Below are positions 11,670-22,200 of a DNA stretch of 64,000 nucleotides, piece by piece. Source of the stretch: Plasmopara viticola (lineage: Eukaryota; Oomycota; Peronosporomycetes; Peronosporales; Peronosporaceae); NCBI GenBank assembly GCA_001695595.3, contig MBPM02000073.1, positions 1 to 64,000 on the forward strand, written 5' to 3'. The notes below the pieces were generated by a model. The model was given only the letters and a program-made list of their open reading frames with translations. It was not told the DNA's origin and did not search any database. Every line of letters starts with the position of its first letter. The first letter of the stretch is position 1. A program made the translations under genes and the position numbers.

Positions 11670-11966
11670 AATATTCATAGAGTCATACCCCTCGTCCGAG
11701 CTTTAGCCCGAAGCTGCATCTATTCTATACACGTTGGTACCGAGATCAAACAATTATCAACCTCATCGGGCTGTAGTTGGTCAATGGGCTTGATTTTTTT
11801 AAAACTTTGAAATTGCAGTAGCTCTCTAATGCACCCATTATCTGAGTCTTATTTATGCGATGATCCTTTTTGGTGCTGTAGAATGTGTGCCAGGCAATGC
11901 AGTGGTAGACGCACTTGTTGTTAGTCTTAAAAAACTTGATTTCATGCTAATTTTTGCAAAATACCT
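11670..11966 (-). pseudogene. Inverted fragment of the polymerase N-terminal relic
   Basis: The minus strand repeats the plus-strand segment at about 5440-5760 with noticeable divergence. It encodes NNKCVYHCIAWH, then a DQLQPDE patch and a VYRIDAAS patch, which fit the polymerase N-terminal order better than the plus copy does. At about 11967 the sequence jumps to a segment equivalent to inverted 2190, so roughly 3.2 kb (2.2-5.4 kb) is missing from this arm. Second copy near 61057-61353. Confidence 0.5.
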
Positions 11967-12504
11967 AAATACTCCAGCGGTTGCCGGCTTGTCGTGTGGA
12001 CCACATGTATATGGTTCATACGACAACTGCTAATCAAGACGAAATTTGGAGGCGTACTTTGAGAAACAGGATAATTTGGCGTGCTGGAAAAGACGCAGTA
12101 GTATAGAATGACAATAAATCGCATTGATAGATATTTTTGACAACTAATTACGGTATAGAACCTTGGTGATACGTAACTTTGCACCCCCATCTAGGTCCTA
12201 CATAGGTTTTCGTTTTCAGGTGTGTACCGTAGCATCCCCGACAATTTTAGCTTGCTGGTCGACTCATCACACGTGTACGAATGCTTGCAATATGGATAGC
12301 TTTCTAGAAAGATTTTTTTTTCAATTTCTGATACTTTCGCATCCTTTGTCAAAGTAAATTTGCAGCGAGCATGAGTTGATCAAATTGTCTCCCTCATGCA
12401 CTTGTTACCCATCTTAGTTTGCATACTATTTCAGTAAATACGGTTTCTGCAGTCTCAGCACGACCATGAGCTCACGGTTCTTTTTGCACTGCAAGTGGTG
12501 AAGC

Positions 12505-12823
12505 ATGCGTCGATCGTGCGGTTCCATGCTTATTCTAGCCACAAACCTGGCCTATAGTCACGGTACCGTGGACACCAGTCAAAGCTCTCAGAGTCTTCGA
12601 AGTAAATTTCAAGAGTAAATTGCTGCAGCTGAAGAAAGGGTGGCTTCGCCCATTGTAATTAATGGGTTCAAAAGTAACCAATCACGAAATTGAGTCTTTG
12701 CTCCTTCAAGCGCGAACAAGAATAATAGACGCTTTGAAAGTGAGAGGATCCAAGAGAATTGATGCTATACTAAAGACGAAAACGCCATATAACCTGTTTG
12801 TGTGTGGGCTTGTGGACTCATGA
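12505..12823 (+). pseudogene. Secreted QxLR-EER effector-like pseudogene
   Basis: The clearest signal-peptide copy. ATG at 12505 is followed by a basic then hydrophobic N-terminus (Arg-Arg-Ser-Cys-Gly, then Met-Leu-Ile-Leu-Ala) and SHGTVD. QSLR is encoded at 12589-12600, and an in-frame EER at 12631-12639. A nonsense TAA at 12616-12618 lies between the two, where sister copies have GAA. The Lys-rich C-terminal region follows with a further frameshift, ending at a TGA at 12821. The order signal peptide, Q/RxLR, EER within the first 50 residues is the classic oomycete RxLR effector layout; QxLR variants are known in downy mildews. Direct copy at 61890-62210 has lost the ATG. Confidence 0.5.
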
Positions 12824-13236
12824 AGAATTGACACAAATCAGCGATGGATTCGACGGTCGGTTTTTGTTACTTAATTACTTTGGTCCTTTTTTTTCAAGAC
12901 CAATTTCTTCTAAGAATCAATTGATAAAATGCACCATACCTTCTTGGTATTATCGGTCGCTGCCAACGAAAGTATAGGATGCATTCATTGTATTTCTCGC
13001 TAGTGCTTGTTCAAGTAGCACTTATTGAGAAATTGGCGTCCATAAATCTAGGCGCGCATGAAGCCCTTTCATTGTGTCGAGCCAACGAAGCGAGACATTA
13101 ATAGCAATCTATCCCAGCTCGAGCAATAAATTAAGTCAAGCTTGCAAAATATAGTGGGTTCAATCAGAAGGCCGTTTTGCAGTGAAGTCAACGCTGCTCC
13201 TTGTGTATATTAGAGGGTCTGTTTCTATTTTTGACA

Positions 13237-13303
13237 AGGCTGGAGCACTCAAGTATGATATGCCCGTTTTAAACGAGTTTTAAACGAGTATGTCATCTTG
13301 AAG
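13237..13303. repeat. Recurrent hairpin repeat, partly degraded
   Basis: Copy of the 76-bp hairpin: AGCACTCAAGTATGATATG on the left, GAGTATGTCAT on the right. The right stem is shortened compared with 42262-42338. Confidence 0.55.
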
Positions 13304-13366
13304 CAATTTGTAATTATATTAGACATGCTTAACGAGGACTTAAAGTGCAATTTATTTATATATTAC

Positions 13367-13621
13367 TGTTAATAATATGGCGCCGCTGTTGATGTGACGT
13401 CACGACGAACCTTTTAGAAGGATCTAGGAGAATAGGCTCAGAGGGATTACGGCAAATATCGGTTGGGTACTGGTATGATGATGACGTCATTAGATGACGT
13501 CACGACGAACCTTCTAGAAGGATCTAGAAGGATAGGCTTAGAGGTAGCACAGGGTAGCGAACTAAGGACCTAAATATATTCACTTTACTTTTTGCCTTCT
13601 CCTGCGCACAACAACTCAACA
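13367..13621 (+). repeat. E1 5' LTR
   Basis: 255 bp containing two imperfect internal repeats of about 100 bp. Each repeat has TGACGTCAC-GACGAACC followed by a TTCTAGAA-like palindrome. Three TGACGTCA sites and one intact TTCTAGAA (a second is TTTTAGAA). A TATA-like AAATATATT lies near 13572-13580, upstream of the likely R region. Confidence 0.9.
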
Positions 13622-13634
13622 GGTTAACAGCCGC
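13622..13634 (+). promoter_or_regulatory. E1 primer-binding site, tRNA-Asn anticodon-arm type
   Basis: GGTTAACAGCCGC abuts the LTR end. Twelve bases (GGTTAACAGCCG) are complementary to the anticodon stem-loop of eukaryotic tRNA-Asn(GUU), and there is no TGG for a tRNA 3' CCA end. The same core is present in E2, E3, E5 and E6. Confidence 0.6.
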
Positions 13635-13667
13635 ACAAGACTCCACCCAAACCTCCCCTCCATCCCA

Positions 13668-16600
13668 ATGCCGACGACAAGAAGTGGAGTCCTCCTGGGT
13701 AGTGGAAACTACTTCCACTGGGAGTTTGCCATGCGCATGACGCTGGCTAGGAAGGGTCTGCTAGCGCACGTGCAAGTGGTCAAGCCTGAGGCGGAGATGA
13801 CCGAGACGGGGGGCTCAACGACACGAAGTCACTTGGGCTTATCGCCCAGGGAGTGGCAATTGAGCATCATACGAAGATTCGGACGGCCACGACGGCAATC
13901 ATGGCGTGGAATACGCTGCGCGACTTCTACAACCGCCCGACGATGCACAATCGTGTGTCGATGACCCGTCGCCTCCACGAATTCAAGATGGCTGATGGGG
14001 TGGCGATGTCGAAGCACCTAGACAGCTTCGATGAGCTGATCGTGGGGCTGCAGACGTTGGGAGAACCACTTGACGATGTTCGTTAACTAGTGATTTTTCT
14101 GAGCAGTCTCCCAGAGGAAAACGAAATTCTCTCGTCGATTGTGAAGAACTCCAAGGACGTGTCTTTGATCGAGGTAAAAGAGAAGCTTCTGAAGGGGTAC
14201 GAGCGACTTGAGAAGAAAGAGTCTACGGAGCGCGCGTTCAAGGTGAATGCAGGACGTTTCAATAAAGGCCAAGGCAATGGCCGTAAAGGGAACGATCCGC
14301 GGAAGAACGGAGGGGCAAGTGTTTTAAGTGTGGCCAAGTCGGACATTTGAAGCGGGATTGTCAGAAGAAGAACGGCTTCGAGGTTGATGATGCTGTTTTT
14401 GCCGCTGGTGAGCAGCACTGTGACGACTGGCTTATCGACAGTGGGGCTACCTCGCACATGACACCTCATCGGAGTGATCTCTTTAATTCCGAGGCATTGG
14501 ACGCTGATCCAGAGGTCACAATTGCGGACGGCAAGAAGCTGCGGGTGACTGGCAAGGGTACGGCCAAGCTTACTGGATTGGAGGGGTTGCGTATCAAGAT
14601 GGTCGAAGTCCTACACATTCCAGGACTCGACAGACGCCTTTTGTCGGTTGGAAAGCTAGCTAAGCGTGGTATGAAGGTGGAGTTTGAGAGCTCCTCCTGT
14701 ATCATTTGGAGTACGCAACGAGCGATTGCTATGGGCAAGAAAGTCGGTGAGGCGTACATCCTGGACTGCGAGCAAGAAGAGGCTCGGTTAGTGGAGTACG
14801 CAGGGGTTGATACTGAATGGGATCTTTGGCATGCTCGCTTGGGACATCCCGGGAAGAGCGGCTTGGTGAAGGCACAGCTTGCGACAAGTGGCGTGCCGGC
14901 GGTAAGGCAGGACATTGAAAAGCTGTGTGGGGGATGCCTGAAGGGTAAGCAGACGGTTGATTCATTCCCGTCACGGTCGCTTACTAAGACATCACATGTC
15001 CTGGAGCTCGTGCACACGGACGTGATGGGACCAATGAAAACGGTCTCGAAGGGTGGCGCGCGATATGTGCTTTTTTTGTGGATGATTTCTCGCAGTTTGT
15101 GGTAGCGTACTTCATGAAGAACAAGAATGAGGTGCCAATTAAGCTGATCGAGTTTAAAGCGTTCTACGAAAACCAATGGGGACAACGCTTGAAGTGTCTG
15201 CGATCGGACAACGGGACGGAGTTCGTGAACAAGAAAGTTGCCGGAATCTGTACCAGGAATGGATTTTTGCATCAACGCACAGTGCCATACAGCCCGCAAC
15301 AGAACGGTGTCGCTGAGCGAATGAACCGCACAATAATGGAAAAGGCGCGAAGCATGGTGCATTACAAGGGGGTCCCTACTGAATGGTGGGCAGAAGCAGT
15401 AAGTACAGCGGTATACTTGATTAATCGCTCAACGAACAAAGCGAACTCGAGGAATACGCCGTATGAATTGGCGTTCAAGCAGAAGCCGGGGCTGGGGCAT
15501 CTACGAGTATTTGGTTCCCAAGGTTTCGCTCACGTCAATGATGCAAAGAGGACAAAGCTCGATTCCAAGAGTTTTCGACGTTTGTTTCTTGGGTATGCAG
15601 AGAGTGCGAAAGGGTATCGTGTGTTTGATTTAGAGAATTCCAAGCTCAAGGTGGCACGATCTGTTCGACTTGACGAGCGCGAAGCGGATGGAATATACAC
15701 TACGGACTCACCACAAGTTGAGACAATCACCTTCGTCACCAAGGACGAGAATGGTGCACATATCCAGGACAAGGACACACGACAGCCTTATTCAGAAAAA
15801 CCAATGGAAGGTGTCGAGGATCATGCTCCCGACGTGGAAATTGATGAGGTTAAGCCAGAGCATGAAGTGGAGCTGTATCAGATGCCAGCGAGAGCCTGTC
15901 TTTCTTCTTACAGATGGCTTATATAATGGGAGCAGAAGGTGGAAGATTGTGACAATCCACCAAGTGCCAAGCGGTCCAGGATCGATGATGAAGGACTAAT
16001 TGCTGAAGCTGTGTTAGCTGATGCTGCTAGTGTCGGCGAGGCGGACGACGCTCCAACTACATATCGGCAAGCGATCAATAGCGATGACGCTCATGCCTGG
16101 CAGAAGGCAATAAACACAGAGCTCGAGGCTCATGAAGTAAACGGCTCATGGACACTGGTGCCGAAGAAGGAGAGCGTTCGGGAAATCGGATGCCGATGGG
16201 TCTTTGCGAAGAAGCGCAACGAAGTGGGACAAGTGGTGCGCTACAAAGATCGACTCGTCGCCAAAGGCTTCAAGCAGAAATTTGGTGTTGACTTCTTCAA
16301 ACATACTCGCCGGGAGCGAACATGAACTCTATCAGAGTTGTGTTGTCGGTGGTGGTTACGATGGGATACATGACAGAGCAACTGGATGTCGACACAGCAT
16401 TCCTGAACAGTGATCTCAAGGAAGAGGTATACATGGAAGTGCCTTACGGTATCGCCAATGCTGAAAACATGGTGTGCAAGCTGGATAAGGCGATTTACGG
16501 TCTCAAGCAAGCTTCGAATGCATGGAACAAGACGAGTCATGTTGTCTTCCTACAAAGGGGCTTTCGGAGCAGCGGAGCAGATCAGTGCGTCTACGTCAAG

Positions 16601-17620
16601 GGCAAGAACGGCAACTATGTCTATGTTTGCTTGTACGTGGACGACGTGATTATCGCTGCCAAGACGAGCAAGGAGATTAAAGATTTTAAAGCTGCATTCA
16701 AGAACTCATTCAAGATAAAAGAATTGGGCGAGGCCAAGTTTATTGTTGGAATAAAAATCGACCATGATCGCAACTGCAGCACGCTCATGATCCTTCAGAC
16801 ACGGTACATTGACGATGTGGTGAACAGGTTCAACCAACAAGACGCGAAGGCAGTGGTTAATCCATCAGAAGCGGGTTTAAAGTTGTCAAAGATGCAATCC
16901 CCAACGACGGACGTTAAGAAAGCAGAGATGCAGTCGAAGCCGTACATGTCCCTAATCGGATGTTTGCTGTACATCACGACAGGTACGCGTCCTGATATCG
17001 CGTATGTGGTAACACAGCTATCGCGTTTCTTGGAGAAACCGGGTCAGCAGCATTGGAAGGCCGCAATTCGCGCACTTCGTTATCTCAAGACGACGAGGGA
17101 ATTTGGGATCACCTACGACGGCAGCGCCAACGAGGTTCAAGCTACAGCGTACAAAAATGCGGACTGGGGCAGTAATATTGATGATCGACGTTCGGTGTCA
17201 GGAATCATGGTCATGATCGGGGGCGCACCAGTGGATTTCAAGTCGAAATACCAGCGGACAGTGGCGCTAAGCTCAGCGGAGGCAGAGTATATGGCTTTAA
17301 GCCTATGCACTCAAGAAGTACTGTGGGTCCGTGAGATTCTCAAGGATCTCGGTCATCAGCAAGTGGGAGCTACTTTGGTTTGGGAAGATAATCAAGGCGC
17401 AATAGAACTTGCTAGCAACACTGGTTACAATGCCAGGACGAAGCATGTCGACATTCTGCATCACTTCATCCGGGAAGTCGTGGCACGGGACATAATCGTG
17501 GTCGAGTACATCTAAACGGTGGACCAAAAAGCAGATATGCTGACTAAGTCTCTAGGCACAAAGCGACTCAAGTACCTGCTGCAGGATAGTGGTATTGGAC
17601 CAAAGCGCGTACAGCACTAG
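13668..17620 (+). pseudogene. E1 copia Gag-Pol polyprotein, multiply disrupted
   Basis: ATG at 13668 opens a UBN2-type Gag. Other landmarks: CCHC knuckle at 14318-14360, protease WLIDSGATSHM at about 14430, GAG-pre-integrase LWHARLGHPGKSG at about 14825, integrase HTDVMGPM at about 15013 and D-x35-E with SDNGTEF and NGVAERMNR at 15205-15320, RT with LDVDTAFLN at 16383 and YVDD near 16636, and RNase H with ALSSAEAEYMAL and EDNQGAIEL up to 17420. Lesions: frameshifts at a G-run (13805), the knuckle (about 14318), a T-run (15067), about 15895 and 16295; stops at 14084 and at 17513 (TAA instead of TCA). Lesions at 13805, 14318, 15067, 15895 and 16295 are shared with E2. Not functional. Confidence 0.92.
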
Positions 17621-17633
17621 CGGCGAGTGGGAG
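17621..17633 (+). promoter_or_regulatory. E1 polypurine tract
   Basis: CGGCGAGTGGGAG directly before the 3' LTR. GAGTGGGAG is conserved at the same place in E2, E3, E4 and E5, as expected for the plus-strand primer of reverse transcription. Confidence 0.7.
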
Positions 17634-17888
17634 TGTTAATAATATGACGCCGCTGTTGATGTGACGTCACGACGAACCTTCTAGAAGGATCTAGGAGGAT
17701 AGGTTCAGAAGGATTGCGGCAAATACTGGTTGGGTACTGGTATGATAATGATGTCATTAGATGACTTCACGACGAACCTTCTAGAAGGATCTAAAAATAT
17801 AGGCTTAGAGGTAGCACAGGGTAGCGAACTGAGGACCTAAATATATTCACTTTACTTCTTGCCTTCTCCTGCGCACAACAACTCAACA
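17634..17888 (+). repeat. E1 3' LTR
   Basis: 255 bp; differs from the 5' LTR at several positions. Two of the three TGACGTCA sites are mutated (TGATGTCA and TGACTTCA), but both TTCTAGAA palindromes are intact. Confidence 0.9.
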
Positions 17889-17989
17889 ATTACTCATGCT
17901 AATAAGTCATGCTAATATAATAACGATTTGCTTTTCAAGTCTGATGGGCAGCTAACTTTGCTCACGAGCTGCAAATGGTTTGGTGACAG

Positions 17990-18240
17990 TCTACGACCAG
18001 CACGAACAGTCACGGTATCGTGAGCGTCAGTCGAGGCCCTTGCGCCTTCAAGGAAAACTCCGAGAGAAAACTGTCACAGCTGAAGAGAGTGCGTGTTACT
18101 TGCAAGCCAATCGCGAAAATTGAATATTTGGCATGCCAGCGTGACATGTTAACTCTTTGATAGCCAAAGATTTTGAAAGAATTGCTGCTATACCAAAGCC
18201 AATAAATAACAATTTCGTTTACCTGTGGGCATATTTATGA
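17990..18240 (+). pseudogene. RxLR-EER effector-like relic (RLLR subfamily)
   Basis: Plus-strand copy of the relic at 392-745. The RLLR position is altered (AGG CCC TTG CGC, Arg-Pro-Leu-Arg). The EER position is Glu-Glu-Ser, and the Lys-rich C-terminal frame is broken by a TGA. No signal-peptide frame. Inverted relative to 49762-50100. Confidence 0.4.
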
Positions 18241-18599
18241 AGAAGTATAACAAAATCAGAGATGCCTTCAGCCAACAAGCCGCCAATCTACACAGATATC
18301 GTTTGAAGCTCAGAGTTGCAAATCTACTGCATTGCGGTAAGCCGTAATGTATGTCCAGTTACTGCTTAAGTAACACGACTAATACATTATCCTTCTAAGT
18401 CGGCTTACACATCTATATCAGGTGATTTGACTTCCATGTAGAAAATATATTGCGGTCTGAGATTTAATTCTTGCAAGAAACAATTCCATCTACCAAGCAC
18501 AATTTTCATATTAAAGATGCTGTTTGTTAAAAGAATTTAATTTCAGATTAAAAAACCGGAATTATATTTCACGAAAAAAGTAACGAAAATTGGTTTAAA

Positions 18600-18960
18600 T
18601 TTGAGCGCACGCCCACAAAAGAAAAAAAGTCATGGTGTCTATTTCCTGGGATCCTCTCACTTTAAAAGCGTTAATTTTTTTTGCTCGCGCTAATAGGGGC
18701 AAAAATTCAATTTTCGTATTTGGCTTACTTTTGAACCGATTGATAACAATAGGCAAAGGCATTTTTTCTTCTGCTGCGACAATTTCCTCTTAGAGTTCAC
18801 TTCAAAGACGCTAAGAGCCTTGACTGGCGTCCACAATACGTGACTAGTAGCCAGGAATGGAGCTAGAATGAGCACGACACCGCATGATCGACGGATGATA
18901 CACCACTTGCAGTGCAAACAAATAGTGAGCTCATGGTCTGCAGAAACTGCATTTACTGAA
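18600..18960 (-). pseudogene. Effector-like relic with signal-peptide region
   Basis: The minus strand encodes Arg-Arg-Ser-Cys-Gly-Val-Val-Leu-Ile-Leu-Ala-Pro-Phe-Leu-Ala-Thr-Ser-His. A deletion in the CACGGTACCGTG palindrome (CACGTATTGTG-like here) then shifts the frame before the QxLR/EER region, and the Lys-rich tail follows. The codon at the Met position is ATC. Inverted counterpart of 49196-49487, which carries the same kind of frameshift. Confidence 0.42.
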
Positions 18961-19098
18961 ATAGATAAAGGAGTCGCGCGTGCATGAAGCATACAACTTT
19001 CTTAACTCAATGCATACTACAGACTCACATTTTTAAAAGAAGCAAAAGTAAGGATGGCCTTCCAAAAAGTCAAGATTATCAAATTTCGAGAGGCGCTC

Positions 19099-19253
19099 TG
19101 TTGAGTTGTTGTGCGCAGGAGAAGGCAAAAAGTAAAGTGAATATATTTAGGTCCTTTGTTCGCTACCCTGTGCTACCTCTAAGCCTATCCATCTAGATCC
19201 TTCTAGAAGGTTCGTCGTGACGTCACATCTTCAGCGGCATCATATTATTAACA
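19099..19253 (-). repeat. E2 3' LTR, internally deleted
   Basis: 155 bp instead of 255. One of the two internal ~100-bp repeats is missing exactly between copies of GAACCTTCTAGAAGGATCTAG, consistent with recombination or slippage between the repeats. Confidence 0.85.
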
Positions 19254-19266
19254 CTCCCACTCGCCG
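19254..19266 (-). promoter_or_regulatory. E2 polypurine tract
   Basis: On the minus strand CGGCGAGTGGGAG directly precedes the 3' LTR, identical to E1. Confidence 0.65.
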
Positions 19267-22200
19267 CTATTGCTGTACGCGCTTTGGTCCAATACCACTG
19301 TCCTGCAGCAGGTACTTGAGTCGTTTTGTGCCTAGAGACTTAGTCAGCATATTTGCTTTTTGGTCCACCGTTGAGATGTACTTGACCACGATTATGGCCC
19401 GTGCCACGGCCTCCCGGATGAAGTGGTGCCTAATGTCGACATGCTTGGTCCTGGCATTGTAACCAGCGTTGCTAGCATGTCCTATTGCGCCTGAATTATC
19501 TTCCCAAACCAAAGTAGCTCCCACTTGTTGATGACCGAGATCCTTGAGAATCGCACGGACCCACAGTAGTTCTCGAGTGCATAGGCTTAAAGCCATATAC
19601 TCTGCCTCCGCTGAGCTTAGCGCCACTGTCCACTGGTATTTCGACTTGGAATCTTCTAGTGCGCCCCGATCATGACCATGATTCCTGACACCGAACGCCA
19701 ATCATCAATATTACTGCCCCAGTCCGCATCTTTGTACGCTGTAGCTTGAACCTCGTTGGCGCTGCCGTCGTAGGTGATCCCAAATTCCCTCGTCGTCTTG
19801 AGATAACGAAGTACGCAAATTGCGGCCTTCCAATGCTGCTGACCCGGGTTCTCCAAGAAACGCGATAGCTGTGTTACCACATACGCGATATCAGGACGCG
19901 TACCTGTCGTGATGTACAGCAAACATCCGCTTAGGGACATGTACGGCTTCGACTGCATCTCTGCTTTCTTAACGTCCGTCGTTGGGGATTGCATCTTTGA
20001 CAACTTTAAACCCGCTTCTGATGGATTAACCACTGCCTTCGCGTCTTGTTGGTTGAACCTGTTCACCACATCGTCAATGTACCGTGTCTGAAGGATCATG
20101 AGCGTGCTGCAGTTGCGATCATGGTCGATTTTTATTCCAAGAATAAACTTGGCCTCGCCCAATTCTTTTATCTTGAATGAGTTCTTGAATGCAGCTTTAA
20201 AATCTTTAATCTCCTTGCTCGTCTTGGCAGCGATAATCACGTCGTCCACGTACAAGCAAACATAGACATAGTTGCCGTTCTTGCCCTTGACGTAGACGCA
20301 CTGATCTGCTCCGCTGCTCCGAAAGCCCCTTTGTAGGAAGACAACATGACTCGTCTTGTTCCATGCATTCGAAGCTTGCTTGAGACCGTAAATCGCCTTA
20401 TCCAGCTTGCACACCATGTTTTCAGCATTGGCGATACCGTAAGGCACTTCCATGTATACCTCTTCCTTGAGATCACTGTTCAGGAATGCTGTGTCGACAT
20501 CCAGTTGCTCTGTCATGTATCCCATCGTAACCACCACCGACAACACAACTCTGATAGAGTTCATGTTCGCTCCCGGCGAGTATGTTTGAAGAAGTCAACA
20601 CCAAATTTCTGCTTGAAGCCTTTGGCGACGAGTCGATCTTTGTAGCGCACCACTTGTCCCACTTCGTTGCGCTTCTTCGCAAAGACCCATCGGCATCCGA
20701 CTTCCCGAACGCTCTCCTTCTTCGGCACCAGTGTCCATGAGCCGTTTACTTCATGAGCCTCGAGCTCTGTGTTTATTGCCTTCTGCCAGGCATGAGCGTC
20801 ATCGCTATTGATCGCTTGCCGATATGTAGTTGGAGCGTCGTCCGCCTCGCCGACACTAGCAGCATCAGCTAACACAGCTTCAGCAATTAGTCCTTCATCA
20901 TCGATCCTGGACCGCTTGGCACTTGGTGGATTGTCACAATCTTCCACCTTCTGCTCCCCATTATATAAGCCATCTGTAAGAAGAAAGACAGGCTCTCGCT
21001 GGCATCTGATACAGCTCCACTTCATGCTCTGGCTTAACCTCATCAATTTCCACGTCGGGAGCATGATCCTCGACACCTTCCATTGGTTTTTCTGAATAAG
21101 GCTGTCGTGTGTCCTTGTCCTGGATATGTGCACCATTCTCGTCCTTGGTGACGAAGGTGATTGTCTCAACTTGTGGTGAGTCCGTAGTGTATATTCCATC
21201 CGCTTCGCGCTCGTCAAGTCGAACAGATCGTGCCACCTTGAGCTTGGAATTCTCTAAATCAAACACACGATACCCTTTCGCACTCTCTGCATACCCAAGA
21301 AACAAACATCGAAAACTCTTGGAATCGAGCTTTGTCCTCTTTGCATCATTGACGTGAGCGAAACCTTGGGAGCCAAATACTCGTAGATGCCCCAGCCCCG
21401 GCTTCTGCTTGAACGCCAATTCATACGGCGTATTCCTCGAGTTCGCTTTGTTCGTTGAGCGATTAATCAAGTATACCGCTGTACTTACTGCTTCTGCCCA
21501 CCATTCACTAGGGACCCCCTTGTAATGCACCATGCTTCGCGCCTTTTCCATTATTGTGCGGTTCATTCGCTCAGCGACACCGTTCTGTTGCGGGCTGTAT
21601 GGCACTGTGCGTTGATGCAAAAATCCATTCCTGGTACAGATTCCGGCAACTTTCTTGTTCACGAACTCCGTCCCGTTGTCCGATCGCAGACACTTCAAGC
21701 GTTGTCCCCATTGGTTTTCGTAGAACGCTTTAAACTCGATCAGCTTAATTGGCACCTCATTCTTGTTCTTCATGAAGTACGCTACCACAAACTGCGAGAA
21801 ATCATCCACAAAAAAAAAGCACATATCGCGCGCCACCCTTCGAGACCGTTTTCATTGGTCCCATCACGTCCGTGTGCACGAGCTCCAGGACATGTGATGT
21901 CTTAGTAAGCGACCGTGACGGGAATGAATCAACCGTCTGCTTACCCTTCAGGCATCCCCCACACAGCTTTTCAATGTCCTGCCTTACCGCCGGCACGCCA
22001 CTTGTCGCAAGCTGTGCCTTCACCAAGCCGCTCTTCCCGGGATGTCCCAAGCGAGCATGCCAAAGATCCCATTCAGTATCAACCCCTGCGTACTCCACTA
22101 ACCGAGCCTCTTCTTGCTCGCAGTCCAGGATGTACGCCTCACCGACTTTCTTGCCCATAGCAATCGCTCGTTGCGTACTCCAAATGATACAGGAGGAGCT

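Larger units (their letters stand above)
11950..13366 (-). repeat. Left palindrome arm, outer segment
   Basis: Read on the minus strand this segment matches 50200-51600 (and therefore 830-2230 of the direct copy). It includes the effector relic, the protein X fragment and the AT-rich spacers. It is continued at 17889 after removal of copia E1. Confidence 0.8.
1..14613 (+). repeat. Direct segmental duplication, copy 1 (49.4 kb period)
   Basis: Position 1 onward is repeated from 49372 in the same orientation to the end of the window. The offset drifts only from 49371 to 49387, through small indels that are often in homopolymers. Landmarks in both copies: effector relics, body ORFs (4527 and 53903), polymerase relic, integrase relic (10894 and 60277), and the copia insertion at the same target (13367 and 62754). 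By eye differences are scattered single bases. Both ends of the repeat lie outside or at the edge of the window, so its true length is unknown. It could be a real tandem duplication or uncollapsed haplotypes in an assembly. Confidence 0.95.
13367..17888 (+). mobile_element. Copia LTR retrotransposon E1 (family A), full length, dead
   Basis: Two 255-bp LTRs (13367-13621 and 17634-17888) start TGTTAATAATATG and end CAACTCAACA. A 5-bp target duplication ATTAC flanks it (13362-13366 and 17889-17893). The primer-binding site follows the 5' LTR and a purine tract (CGGCGAGTGGGAG) precedes the 3' LTR. Gene order gag, zinc knuckle, protease, integrase, RT, RNase H defines Ty1/copia. The two LTRs differ at several sites (GGCGCC versus GACGCC near the start; TGACGTCA sites mutated in the 3' LTR), so the insertion is not very recent. 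The same insertion is present as E6 in the direct copy. Confidence 0.95.
17889..19098 (-). repeat. Left palindrome arm segment between E1 and E2
   Basis: Inverted counterpart of 49011-50190 (and of positions 1-820 in the direct copy). It carries two effector relics (17990-18240 plus, 18600-18960 minus) and AT-rich spacer. Divergence from the other arm is visibly higher than between E4 and E5. Confidence 0.75.

Noticed and set aside
13622..13634. A tRNA gene fragment suggested by the anticodon-arm match
   Set aside because: Only the 12-base anticodon arm matches and it sits at the LTR boundary in every element; no acceptor, D or T arms nearby.
14466..15362. 298-codon minus-strand ORF within E1 (and similar ones at 31834-32721 plus, 21872-22402 plus)
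   Set aside because: Antisense shadows of the copia polyprotein; the sense strand carries all family motifs.
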